Positions 25,457 to 34,104 are shown, numbered from the stretch's first letter. The stretch is 64,000 bases of DNA from Mycolicibacterium sp. CBMA 247 (GCF_009729095.1 NZ_VTGX01000001.1:310001-374000); one strand, 5' to 3'. A program made the numbers and translations. The notes: generated from the sequence alone by a model not told the origin.

Positions 25457-26646
25457 GACTCGATGGAGTCCAGCCTGGACAACACCCTGGCATTCGCGTC
25501 CCGGAACTGCTCGCGGGTCATCACGCCATCGGCATAGTCCTCCGCGAAGTGGTCGCGGCGCTGCCGCAGGACATCAGCCTCGGTCATCAGCTCTGTCGCG
25601 TCTGGCAGTTCGGCTGCCCACAGGTCGGCAGCCCTGGGACCCGACAGCGCCGCCAGCGCAACTGCGGTCACGTACTCATCAATCGGCGCAGCCTTGCGGG
25701 ATACGTGCTTTCCCGACCGACACCGGTACATCGGCACACCGTGTGATGCTCCACCCCGGTGCAACTTCTCCCCGCACACACCGCACTCTGCTACCCCCGT
25801 GAGTAGTCCCTTACCCCCGATGGCAGGCCGGTAACGTTTGGGGTCACACAAGATTCGTGCGGCTGCTCTCCAAGTCGGTTCATCCACAATTCCCGGCCAT
25901 TCGGCCTTGCCGGTAATCCCAAGCTCTGGATTCTGGCGGATAGCTCTCCGGTCCTCTGCCGGTCGATACCGGCGCAATCCGGCATATCGCGGGTTGGTCA
26001 GTACGTCCCGAACTGCACAGCGTGACCACGGATTGCCCTGGGCGGTAGGGAATCCAGAGGCATCCCACCTACGGGCAATCTCGGCTACCGACTCACCGGC
26101 CAACACATCTGTAAACCCCTGTTTGACCAGTGCGGCCTCAGACTCACGGATGGTTACCCCGTCGTCCTCATAGCCGAATGGCCTGCGGCCACCCACCCAA
26201 CGGCCTTGCTCGGCAGCCTGTTTCGCGGCCGATCGCTGGCGAGTGGACTTGCGGTCCACCTCCCCCTGTGCCACCACGGCCATCATTCCCGCGAATAGCC
26301 GACCGCCGTCCGACGACGTGTCAATACCGTCGCCGGTAACAATCTCAACCCCACTCTTCTGGCAGGCCTCTCGAATACTGACGAAGTCAGACAGTTTTCG
26401 GAGTAGCCGATCCAGGTGTCGAGAAACGATGATGTCGAACTCCCCGGTGTCCACCCGCGCCATCATCGCGTTGAACTGTGGTCGGGCCTTTCGACTGGTA
26501 GCCGACACATCGTTGTCCACGAACTCCGCCGTCACGGTCCAGCCGCGAGCAGCTACTAGCCGCTGGCAGTCCTCCCGCTGGCGGTCGATTCCAAGCTGGT
26601 CCCCGTTGCGATCCTGGGACTGCCGGAGGTAGATAGCAACGCGCAT
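25255..26646 (-). CDS. Large serine integrase
   Basis: 463 residues, close in size to the phiRv1 integrase. Resolvase domain with nucleophile Ser10 in YLRQSQDRNGDQLGIDRQRE, then EFVDNDVSATSRKARP, SRHLDRLLRK and GRLFAGMMAVVAQGEVDRKS. The recombinase domain follows (GRRPFGYEDDG, NPRYAGLRRYRPA). A zinc ribbon (CGVCGEKLHRG, YRCRSGKH) and a coiled coil (DVLRQRRDHFAEDYADGVMT) complete the fold. It catalyses attP x attB between the element and comM. It lies 34 nt from the right junction, the usual place for int. Confidence 0.96.
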   Translation of the reverse strand: MRVAIYLRQSQDRNGDQLGIDRQREDCQRLVAARGWTVTAEFVDNDVSATSRKARPQFNAMMARVDTGEFDIIVSRHLDRLLRKLSDFVSIREACQKSGVEIVTGDGIDTSSDGGRLFAGMMAVVAQGEVDRKSTRQRSAAKQAAEQGRWVGGRRPFGYEDDGVTIRESEAALVKQGFTDVLAGESVAEIARRWDASGFPTAQGNPWSRCAVRDVLTNPRYAGLRRYRPAEDRRAIRQNPELGITGKAEWPGIVDEPTWRAAARILCDPKRYRPAIGGKGLLTGVAECGVCGEKLHRGGASHGVPMYRCRSGKHVSRKAAPIDEYVTAVALAALSGPRAADLWAAELPDATELMTEADVLRQRRDHFAEDYADGVMTREQFRDANARVLSRLDSIESQIASAGQSSPLAIVASEDVESTWAELSVAQRRGIISALMVPVVELVGAGVRTFRPESVTIRWNVGE

Positions 26647-26662
26647 ACCAGCAACGATACCG

Positions 26663-28105
26663 CTAGTTCAGCCTTATTGGTGTCCACGTGACCCTCAAGC
26701 ACCGGTCCGCACCCCGCATGCTGATCACGCCACGGTCGAGTACGGACCGCAACGGCTCCATCGCCGCTTTGGCCAACCGGAATTCTCGCCGTAGCAATGG
26801 ACCACCGACCTCTGCATTGGTACCGATCCCGTACGGTTTCCAACGTTCCTGGGCGGCGAGGCGAGCTGCCGCGACCCGCTCACGCACCGCTGCGCTGGAC
26901 TCTGCCGCCTGCGGCGTGAACGCCCCCGCGCTGACCGGATGCAACTGCACCCGCAAGTCGACACGGTCCACCAGTGGCCCGGACAACTTGCCTCCATATC
27001 GCAGCCTGGCCTGCGCCGAACAGAGGCAGTCGGCTGGATTGGGCGGCGCGCACGGGCATGGGTTCGCCGCAAGAACCAATTGGAACCGCGCCGGGTAACA
27101 GGCCACCCCATCGCGGCGAGCCAACCGGATCTCGCCGTCCTCCAATGGAGTTCGCAATGCCTCCAGAGCGCTGGAGCCCATTTCGGCGAACTCGTCGAGG
27201 AACAACACGCCCCGGTGGGCCCGACTGACCGCCCCGGGACGCGCGAAGCCACTCCCGCCACCGACCAGTGCCGCCACGCTGGACGTGTGGTGTGGTGCCA
27301 CAAACGGCGCTCGGGTGATCAGCGGCGTGTCCCCCGCCAACAGCCCGGCCACCGAATGGATGGCCGTCACCTCCAGGGACTCGCTACGCGACAACGGTGG
27401 CAGCAGGCCCGGAAGTCGCTGCGCCAACATCGTTTTCCCGATGCCGGGCGGTCCGGTGAGCATCAGGTGATGAGCGCCCGCGGCGGCTACCTCCACCGCG
27501 TAGCGGGCCTGGGCTTGTCCGACCACATCGGCGAGGTCGGCCGTCGCCTCCGGCGCACACCCCCGCGCAGCGACCCGGCCCTGCAGATCACCCTTGCCGT
27601 CGAGCCAGGCCTGCAGCTGGCGCAATGTTCGTACACCGCACACATCGATACCGTCGACCAGGCTGGCCTCGGCCAGGTTGTCGACGGGCACCACCACCAT
27701 GGGCCAGCCCTCCTGCTTGGCAGCCAACACCGCAGGCAAGACCCCGTGAACCGGGCGGACCCGGCCGTCGAGAGCAAGTTCACCGAGCAGGACCGCCTTC
27801 TCCAGCCGCGCCCAGGACGTCTTGGTGTGCGCGGAGAGCACCGCGGCCGCCAGCGCCACGTCGTACACCGAACCAACCTTGCGCAATGTGGCCGGTGACA
27901 ACGCCAAGGTCAACCGAGACATCGGCCAGCTGTTGCCGCAGTTGGTGATCGCCGCCCGAACCCGGTCGCGCGATTCCTGCAGCGCCGTGTCCGGCAACCC
28001 GACCAGATGCACACCCGGCAGCCCCGAGGTGATATCGGCCTCGATCTCCACGATCACGCCGTCCACCCCACGCACCGCCACCGAATAGGCTCTGCCCAAA
28101 CCCAT
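26663..28105 (-). CDS. comM: ComM (YifB) Mg-chelatase-like AAA+ helicase, truncated by the element
   Basis: 480 residues: N-terminal ChlI-type domain, Walker A GPPGIGKTMLAQ, Walker B GVLFLDEFAEM, the cysteine cluster CPCAPPNPADCLC and part of the Mg_chelatase C-terminal domain. The last residues after W474 (TPIRLN) come from the element and replace the native 29-residue tail found at 15715-15807. ComM is a hexameric branch-migration helicase that helps integrate incoming DNA in naturally transformable bacteria. The shortened C-domain may impair it. Starts 1 nt after the yraN stop. Confidence 0.93.
   Translation of the reverse strand: MGLGRAYSVAVRGVDGVIVEIEADITSGLPGVHLVGLPDTALQESRDRVRAAITNCGNSWPMSRLTLALSPATLRKVGSVYDVALAAAVLSAHTKTSWARLEKAVLLGELALDGRVRPVHGVLPAVLAAKQEGWPMVVVPVDNLAEASLVDGIDVCGVRTLRQLQAWLDGKGDLQGRVAARGCAPEATADLADVVGQAQARYAVEVAAAGAHHLMLTGPPGIGKTMLAQRLPGLLPPLSRSESLEVTAIHSVAGLLAGDTPLITRAPFVAPHHTSSVAALVGGGSGFARPGAVSRAHRGVLFLDEFAEMGSSALEALRTPLEDGEIRLARRDGVACYPARFQLVLAANPCPCAPPNPADCLCSAQARLRYGGKLSGPLVDRVDLRVQLHPVSAGAFTPQAAESSAAVRERVAAARLAAQERWKPYGIGTNAEVGGPLLRREFRLAKAAMEPLRSVLDRGVISMRGADRCLRVTWTPIRLN
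26681..26686. other. Right attachment junction (TGTCCA within comM)
   Basis: Second copy of the TGTCCA (minus TGGACA) core. Host comM lies to the right (minus strand GGGTCACG before the core); element sequence encoding the foreign comM end lies to the left. GTC 3 nt before the core is also shared by both junctions, giving a GTCnnnTGGACA pattern. Confidence 0.85.
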
Positions 28106-28106
28106 T

Positions 28107-28475
28107 TCAGCCCACCCCCTTCAGGTGCGACAGTTCGGGTTCTCGACGGCGCCCGATCCGCACCCCGATGACATCGATACGCAGCGCGGCGTACCGGACC
28201 TCCTGCTCGGCCAGCCACAGCGCCGCCAGCCGCCGGATACGGCGGACCTTCTGTACCGTGACGGCCTCAGCAAGCCCACCGAAACCGTCCCCGGTGCGGG
28301 TCTTCACCTCGACGAATACCACCGTGTTGGTGGCCACCTCTTCGGCGATCACATCAAGCTCGCCGTAGCGGCATCGCCAGTTGCGCGTCAATGTCCGCAA
28401 CCCCTGTGCCGCCAGATGCTCGACGGCCAACTGTTCACCCAGTGCGCCGATCTCGGCCCGCGTCATAGAACTCAT
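28107..28475 (-). CDS. yraN: YraN/UPF0102 nuclease-fold protein
   Basis: 122 residues with an endonuclease-like fold: GALGEQLAVEHLAAQG, NWRCRYGELDVIAEE and VVFVEVKTRTGDGFGG (ELD...EVK acid-Lys motif). The family is conserved next to rnhB and comM; its role is not settled. First gene of yraN-comM-(element)-dprA. Two possible ATG starts (28475, 28466) differ by 3 residues. Syntenic with Rv2898c. Confidence 0.92.
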   Translation of the reverse strand: MSSMTRAEIGALGEQLAVEHLAAQGLRTLTRNWRCRYGELDVIAEEVATNTVVFVEVKTRTGDGFGGLAEAVTVQKVRRIRRLAALWLAEQEVRYAALRIDVIGVRIGRRREPELSHLKGVG

Positions 28476-28705
28476 GACGACACCGTGCGAGGGAGGTCCG
28501 ACAGAACCGGCTCAGGACCACCGGGTTATCCCCAACGCGGCGTTGATCCACAGCCACTCCGATCAGTGACATTTACCGCTGTGATGCGCCACGGATTCGT
28601 CCTGGACCCGTGTTGCGGTCGGAACTGTCGCCGCCGTTCGATTCCGGATACCAGTTGGTGAGTTTTGTTCTGCAGCCGGCAGGCCCGACGATTTCGCTGC
28701 CGAGA

Positions 28706-29302
28706 TCAGCCGAGTGATTGGACGCGCGCAGCGAGTGTGGCTGTCCATTCCCTCACGTATCGGTCGTCCGATCCAGGTTCCGACGCACGGCGGAAGAGGT
28801 TGGCGGCGAAGCGTTCCCCAAGGAGGCTGTTGATTCCGAGCGAGGCTAGAACCCGAGTCTGTTCGGGCAGCGCATCGGGCGCCCATGCACCGATCCATCC
28901 ATTCAGCTCGTCGCACAACCCGTCGACCAGCGCTGCGTAGGCGGTGTCCAGGCGCTCGGACAGTCCCGCGGGGGTGCGGGCAGCGATCCGCAGGAGCTCG
29001 CTCTCCTGATCTATCACGGTGAGCAGGTAGCGACCCAGCACGGTCAGTTCGCTGTGCAGGTCCCCGAGGCCGGCGAACAGGGTGCGAATGTCCTGCATGG
29101 CCGAGCGGCGATCCAATTGTCGGTCGATACCTGCCGCCAGCAACGCATCCTTGGACTTGAAGTGCCGATACAGCGCTCCAGACCCGGCGGACAGCCCCGC
29201 CGCGGCTTCAATCTGGGACACACTGGTCGCTTCAAAGCCCTTGTCGCTGAACAGTTTCATCGCCTCGGTGACCAACCGTTCACGGGTGGGCGTGGCCGAC
29301 AT
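28706..29302 (-). CDS. TetR/AcrR family regulator, divergent from the ABC1 gene
   Basis: 198 residues. HTH: RLVTEAMKLFSDKGFEATSV, SQIEAAAGLSAGSGALYRHF, KSKDALL. AGGAGG lies 6 nt before the ATG at 29302. The intergenic AGTGATCACT palindrome (29318-29327) is a likely operator controlling itself and the divergent ABC1-kinase/P450 pair. It marks the start of the accessory block between yraN and DUF2469. Confidence 0.88.
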   Translation of the reverse strand: MSATPTRERLVTEAMKLFSDKGFEATSVSQIEAAAGLSAGSGALYRHFKSKDALLAAGIDRQLDRRSAMQDIRTLFAGLGDLHSELTVLGRYLLTVIDQESELLRIAARTPAGLSERLDTAYAALVDGLCDELNGWIGAWAPDALPEQTRVLASLGINSLLGERFAANLFRRASEPGSDDRYVREWTATLAARVQSLG

Positions 29303-29317
29303 CGTTGACCTCCTGAA

Positions 29318-29327
29318 AGTGATCACT
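29318..29327. promoter_or_regulatory. Palindrome AGTGATCACT in the TetR/ABC1 intergenic region
   Basis: Perfect 10-bp palindrome between divergent starts at 29302 and 29384. A looser AGTGAATTCATACA-like copy (minus strand) follows within 25 bp. Probable TetR operator by position and symmetry. Confidence 0.5.
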
Positions 29328-29383
29328 TACTGTTTGTATGAATTCACTGTACTACCCGACTTCAACCAAGTGGGAGTGATTCG

Positions 29384-30793
29384 ATGCCACATCACGACAG
29401 GCCTGTGCCGCGAGGCCGGCTGCGGCGGACCATGCCGTTGGCCGGGTTCACCGCCCGCGCCGCCGGTGGACGCCTGATCGCCGGCCTGAGGAAACGCGCC
29501 GGCAACGACGGTGCGGTCGAGCGGTTCCATGAACGGACCGCGGAGCACTACACCGAACTGCTGGGCCACTCCAAAGGCGCTCTGATGAAGGCGGGCCAGA
29601 TCCTGTCGATGGTCGACGCAAGCGCCATCGGAAACGGCGGGTTCGCGCCATATCAGAAAGCTCTGGCTCGGCTGCAGACCGATGCGCCGCCCATGCCCGC
29701 CACTCTGATGCACAGCATTCTCCACGATGAACTCGGGCCAGCTGTCGACCTTTTCGCCGATTTCGATGACGAACCGGTAGCCGCTGCCTCAGTCGGACAG
29801 GTCCATCGGGCCGTGCTATGCGATGGTCGCGCTGTCGCGGTGAAGATTCAGTACCCCGGGGTGGCGCAGGCCATCCGTGATGACCTGGCCAATACCGAGC
29901 TGCTCGCCACATTCCTGCGCTTTGCGACCGCAGCATCGGGCATGGTCCTCGATATCCGTGCCATGGCCGCCGAAGTCGCCGCGCGGATTTCCGAGGAGGT
30001 TGACTACCGGCACGAAGCCGCGATGATCACCGCGTTCAGCGACCTGTACCGCGGCCACCCCTACATTCGCATCCCCGAGGTCATCCCGGCCACATCCAGC
30101 GACCGGGTACTGACCATGACCTACCTCGACGGAATGGACTGGGCCGCAGCCCAACACGCCGAACAGGATCTGAAGAACACCTGGGCCGAGGTGATCTTCC
30201 GATTTCTCAACGGCAATTCTCGCCACTCCAACCTCGCCCAGGCTGATCCACACCCCGGTAACTTCCGATTCAACTCCGACGGCACGGTCGGGTTTCTCGA
30301 CTTCGGCTGCGTTCAGACCCTCACCGAGGAGCGGCGCTGGCTGTTCTGGGCCGTTGTCCGCGCCGGCATCGATGAACGTTACGACGACTGCCGCGAACTG
30401 ATGATCCAGTTGGGGCTGTTATCGGCTGAATCGCCACTGAGTTCCGATGATGTGCGGCGCATTGTCGCGGACATGACCCACGAGATCACCCAGCCGCAAC
30501 CGGTCACCTACACGCCGGAGCACATGGCGCGAAGCCTCCGCGGGTTCTTCGGCGATGACGACTTTCTGCCTGCAGCCCACATGACGGTGACGCCGGAGTC
30601 CGTGTTCCTGCCGAGGATAGGACTCGCCTTCAGCCACATCGCTGCGGGTCTGCAGGCCACGCTTCCCGTGCGGGCGGTCACTGACGACCTCGACGGTGTC
30701 GCCGAACCCACCACCGAACTGGGCAAACAACACCACGCCTGGGTAGGCGAACGCGGACTGCCCTGCGGATTGGATCACCATGACCGCATCTGA
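29384..30793 (+). CDS. ABC1/ADCK (UbiB-AarF type) atypical kinase
   Basis: 469 residues with the family hallmarks: KAGQ in GALMKAGQILS, the Ala-rich nucleotide loop AAASVGQVHRA, AVKIQYPG (Lys), EEVDYRHEA, QADPHPGNFRF (catalytic Asp/Asn) and FLDFGCVQT (DFG). UbiB-type proteins are ATPases/kinases that support quinone or other lipid metabolism. It overlaps the P450 gene by 14 nt, implying shared translation and a role in making or handling the P450 substrate; that link is inference. Confidence 0.92.
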   Translation: MPHHDRPVPRGRLRRTMPLAGFTARAAGGRLIAGLRKRAGNDGAVERFHERTAEHYTELLGHSKGALMKAGQILSMVDASAIGNGGFAPYQKALARLQTDAPPMPATLMHSILHDELGPAVDLFADFDDEPVAAASVGQVHRAVLCDGRAVAVKIQYPGVAQAIRDDLANTELLATFLRFATAASGMVLDIRAMAAEVAARISEEVDYRHEAAMITAFSDLYRGHPYIRIPEVIPATSSDRVLTMTYLDGMDWAAAQHAEQDLKNTWAEVIFRFLNGNSRHSNLAQADPHPGNFRFNSDGTVGFLDFGCVQTLTEERRWLFWAVVRAGIDERYDDCRELMIQLGLLSAESPLSSDDVRRIVADMTHEITQPQPVTYTPEHMARSLRGFFGDDDFLPAAHMTVTPESVFLPRIGLAFSHIAAGLQATLPVRAVTDDLDGVAEPTTELGKQHHAWVGERGLPCGLDHHDRI

Positions 30794-31961
30794 CGTGGCG
30801 CCACCGCGGCTGCCATGGGATGCCGCCGACCCCTACCCGTTCTACGCGACTCGGCGCCGCGCCGGCGACGCCGTCTGGGATGACACCGCGCAGGCATGGC
30901 TGATCCTCGGCTACCATGCCGCCCGCGACGTCCTCACCGGGCAACACTGGACGAGCGACCCCCGCGCCAACCCCGCGGCTGCGGATGCAGGCGGACTACT
31001 GAACTCGGCGATCGTCGACGCCAGCATGCTGTTTACCGACGGGCCCGCACATGACCGACTGCGCAGCGCGGTGCGGGATGTGTTCGGCCGCTCGTTCATC
31101 AACCAACTCAGCGGCGGTGTTGAATCGATCTGCGACGGAGCGGTTTCCGTGATTCCCGCTGGCGAGAATTTTGATGCGATGGCGGAAATCGCACTTCCCC
31201 TTCCGGTCGCGGTCATCGGGGCCTGGCTGGGGCTGAACACCGACCATTGCGAGGCGCTGCGGGAGCATTCCCCGGCCATCATCCGCATCCTCGGAGGATT
31301 CGCCGACCAGAACGAACTGGAACTGGGCATCGGCGCGGCGGCAGCACTGGTCGCCGACATGCTGCCCGCCGCGGCCGACCGGCGCACCCATCCCGGTGAC
31401 GACCTGCTCAGCTTCATCGCTGCCGACCACAGCCTCACCCTCGACGAGGTGGTCATCACCACGATCCTCATCGCGGTCGCCGGCCACGAGACCACCGCAA
31501 ACCTGCTCGGCGCCAGTCTCATCCGACTACTCACCCCCGGCAGCGACGGTACCTGCCTCGCCGATCGGATCGACCCCGCCGATCCGGCGGTACTCACAGA
31601 ACTACTGCGCCTGGACGGTCCCGTGCAGGCAACCGGACGCACCGCCACCGCAGACCAGACCGTCGCCGGCATCGACATCCGCTGCGGCGATCCCGTTCTG
31701 GTCTGCGTGGCCGCCGCCAACCGCGATCCCAACGTCTACACCGACCCCGACCGATTCGATCCCGGCAGACACGAACCCGCCCCGCTGACCTTCGGCCACG
31801 GCGCCCACTACTGCCTCGGCGCACCCTTGGCCAGGCTGGAAACCACCGCGGCCCTTCGTCACATCCTGCAGCGCCGACCCACCCTCGTCGGAACGCCCAC
31901 TTGGCGTGACACGCCCGCCATTCGCGGACCGCTGACCATCCCGTTCCGCTTCAGCGTCTAG
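30780..31961 (+). CDS. Cytochrome P450
   Basis: 393-residue soluble P450. I-helix AGHETTAN, the ELLRL ExxR motif, and heme loop FGHGAHYCLGAPLARLE with the Cys ligand. Substrate unknown. Starts within the last codons of the ABC1-kinase gene (14-nt overlap). No ferredoxin or reductase gene is adjacent. Confidence 0.95.
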   Translation: MTASDVAPPRLPWDAADPYPFYATRRRAGDAVWDDTAQAWLILGYHAARDVLTGQHWTSDPRANPAAADAGGLLNSAIVDASMLFTDGPAHDRLRSAVRDVFGRSFINQLSGGVESICDGAVSVIPAGENFDAMAEIALPLPVAVIGAWLGLNTDHCEALREHSPAIIRILGGFADQNELELGIGAAAALVADMLPAAADRRTHPGDDLLSFIAADHSLTLDEVVITTILIAVAGHETTANLLGASLIRLLTPGSDGTCLADRIDPADPAVLTELLRLDGPVQATGRTATADQTVAGIDIRCGDPVLVCVAAANRDPNVYTDPDRFDPGRHEPAPLTFGHGAHYCLGAPLARLETTAALRHILQRRPTLVGTPTWRDTPAIRGPLTIPFRFSV

Positions 31962-32015
31962 CTAGTCCGAGGACGACCTTCGAACGAGATGGGGCGCGCT
32001 GCGGATCACCTATCG

Positions 32016-33317
32016 TCAGCGGTGCAGCCCCGTCGAGAACCGCAGTCGTGCACGGTGTTTGTCCATTTCCGCCGCGAGTGCTGCACCGATCTCGGCGAAT
32101 GTGGCCCGCCTATGGCCAGGGTGATTCCGGAGCGTCGTACACGCCGCGGAGAGAAGCCGCCCAGCGGTGAACAACTTATTGGACGGAAGGTCCCGGTTGA
32201 GGACCTTCAGGAGGGTGGTGGCTCCGTCCGGGTCGTCCGCGATCCGCCGAAGAACCTCGGTGATCAGTGGTGAAGATGCGCCGGGACGGCCCATCTGCAT
32301 TGCCAGCCAATGCATGTCATAGGAACTGCGGTCGCGGTAATGCCACCAACGATTCAGGGCCGCCTCTTGCGCGACAGCCGATCCGGATGTCGCCGCTATC
32401 GCCGTCGACAGCGACTTCGCCTGGCACAGCGCGTCGGCAATGCCCTGTGCGGGGGTGAAATCCTTGAAATGTCCGGCGTCACCGACGAGCACCCAACCAG
32501 GCCCGGCAGACTCCCGAAAGTAACTGTGCCAGTTCGTCATCACCCGCAACGGCCCCACGCGTTCGGCGTCGCGTACAATCTCGTCGAGCTCGGACCATGC
32601 TCGAATGGCATTGCGGAAATTGACTTCTCGTTCCCGATTGAAGTCGCGGGCGTCGGCGTGGTCGACGGCGACCGCGGCCATGAACAAACCCGAATCCGTT
32701 GGACTGGCCAAGAACCCCAGGTTCCCTTTGTGCGCGACACGCAACCGAGGCTCCTGCGGCCCGGTGGCGAAGTAGCCCCAGACCGGTATCCGCCCCGGAG
32801 GTTTGACCAGGTACTTGTGGGCGCCGACAGCCTTGGCAATCACCGACCCGCAGCCATCGGCCCCGACCACGAGGCCGCCGTCGAGCGGCCCGTCCGCAGT
32901 CTCGACACCGGTCACTCTTTCGCCGGACATGCGGACACCGGTCACGCGGCATCCGTTCCGCACATCGACACCTGAGCGAATAGCCCCTTGCTGCAATGCG
33001 TGATCGAGGATGGTCCGGCGCGCGTTCAGTCCCGGATAGCCGAACTCGTCGTCGAGAACACCGTCGATGCGGACATCGTCATTTACCAGGCTGAAGCGGT
33101 CCAGCCGCACTGCACCTTGCGCGAGCACTGACTCCAACACACCGAGCTCGGCCAGGATCGCGACCCCCCGGGGCTGGATCACATGGGTCGACGGCGTCTC
33201 GCTCGGAAATCTCGCCTTGTCGACGAGGCAGACCCGCATACCGGTCCGGGCCAAGAAGATCGCGAGTGCCGAACCAGCGCAACGACCGCCCACCACCACT
33301 ACGTCGAACGATTCCAT
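32016..33317 (-). CDS. FAD-dependent monooxygenase/oxidoreductase (PHBH-like)
   Basis: 433 residues. FAD dinucleotide fold DVVVVGGRCAGSALAIFLAR, second motif VVGADGCGSVIAKAVGA (DG), and VLVGDAGHFKDFTPAQGIAD (GD motif). Relatives are aromatic hydroxylases and geranylgeranyl-reductase-like enzymes. The ATG at 33317 is favoured over the GTG 6 nt upstream because AGGCGGG then has proper spacing. Divergent from a TetR gene across two palindromic sites, so probably induced by its substrate. Confidence 0.88.
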   Translation of the reverse strand: MESFDVVVVGGRCAGSALAIFLARTGMRVCLVDKARFPSETPSTHVIQPRGVAILAELGVLESVLAQGAVRLDRFSLVNDDVRIDGVLDDEFGYPGLNARRTILDHALQQGAIRSGVDVRNGCRVTGVRMSGERVTGVETADGPLDGGLVVGADGCGSVIAKAVGAHKYLVKPPGRIPVWGYFATGPQEPRLRVAHKGNLGFLASPTDSGLFMAAVAVDHADARDFNREREVNFRNAIRAWSELDEIVRDAERVGPLRVMTNWHSYFRESAGPGWVLVGDAGHFKDFTPAQGIADALCQAKSLSTAIAATSGSAVAQEAALNRWWHYRDRSSYDMHWLAMQMGRPGASSPLITEVLRRIADDPDGATTLLKVLNRDLPSNKLFTAGRLLSAACTTLRNHPGHRRATFAEIGAALAAEMDKHRARLRFSTGLHR

Positions 33318-33344
33318 GGACACCCGCCTGGCTCGTCACACGAA

Positions 33345-33393
33345 CTTACCATTGGCAAGACTAGCGATGAACTGGGAACTTATCAATGGAAAG
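33345..33393. promoter_or_regulatory. Two 15-bp palindromic operators, CTTnYCAnTGGnAAG
   Basis: CTTACCATTGGCAAG (33345-33359) and CTTATCAATGGAAAG (33379-33393) are each near-perfect inverted repeats of one consensus, 34 bp apart, filling the gap between the divergent monooxygenase and TetR genes. This is the arrangement of a TetR-controlled divergent promoter. Binding is inferred. Confidence 0.7.
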
Positions 33394-33419
33394 ATTCACA
33401 CCGGGCGTACTCTTTGGCG

Positions 33420-34019
33420 ATGACCGAAGCCGGCCACCGGCCGTACCACCATGGCGATCTGCGCACCGCAGCCGTTGCCGCAGCGGTCTCCGAGGTCGAG
33501 GAAGTCGGCGTCTCGGCGGCCTCCATGCGTCGAATCGCCCGCCGGGCGGGCGTGTCGCACGCGGCCCTATCTCACCATTTCACCGACAAGACCGGTCTGT
33601 TCACAGCCGTTGCCGCAGAGGGATTCAGGCGAATGGCCGCGGCGATCGGGCCGGTCGCATCAGGAGATCTGGGGTTCCTACCCGGAGGCGCGGAATACGT
33701 AAGGTTCGCGCTCGAAAACCGCGGGTTCTACGAGGTGTTGTTCCGGCCATACCTCTGCCACCAGAGCAACCCGGACCTCGAACAGGCCCGGACGGCAGCC
33801 TTCGACATCCTTTACGGCAGCGCCCGGCGAAGCCTCAGCAGTACGCGCGACCCCGATACCGTCACCGACGCCGACGTCGCGAGCCTTGTCATCGCTGGCT
33901 GGTCCATGTCTCATGGCCTCGCCACACTGCTGGCGACAGACAACCTCGCCGACCGGCCCGCTGGGGACATCCTCCACGGCGTCGAACTTCTGGCCTCACT
34001 CCTGAGGAACCGCGAGTGA
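33420..34019 (+). CDS. TetR family regulator of the flavin monooxygenase
   Basis: 199 residues. HTH: YHHGDLRTAAVAAAVSEVEE, VSAASMRRIARRAGVSHAAL, SHHFTDKTGL, with a WHG-domain-like C-terminus (NRGFYEVLFRPYLCHQ). The ATG at 33420 gives the usual short pre-HTH tail. Divergent from the monooxygenase gene, with two consensus palindromes between them. Confidence 0.88.
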   Translation: MTEAGHRPYHHGDLRTAAVAAAVSEVEEVGVSAASMRRIARRAGVSHAALSHHFTDKTGLFTAVAAEGFRRMAAAIGPVASGDLGFLPGGAEYVRFALENRGFYEVLFRPYLCHQSNPDLEQARTAAFDILYGSARRSLSSTRDPDTVTDADVASLVIAGWSMSHGLATLLATDNLADRPAGDILHGVELLASLLRNRE

Positions 34020-34104
34020 AGAACCATGCTGGACAGCCGCGCGTTTGCCCCGCTCCGCGATTCCCACCGTCTGCGATTCAGCACCCACCCGCCCGGTAAT
34101 GTTG

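Larger units (their letters stand above)
15802..26686. mobile_element. Tail-less satellite-like prophage inserted in comM (cf-PICI/phiRv1-like)
   Basis: About 10.88 kb between two TGGACA junctions. Contents from the left: small ORFs and secreted proteins, a leftward head-morphogenesis operon (connector, major capsid, scaffold-like, portal, large terminase), HNH endonuclease, regulatory mini-genes, and a large serine integrase at the right end. No tail, tape measure, lysin, holin, primase or polymerase was recognised in any frame. This matches capsid-forming phage-inducible islands that package their own genome but borrow tails. Size and integrase resemble phiRv1. Gene content is seen directly; satellite behaviour is inference. 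Confidence 0.88.
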
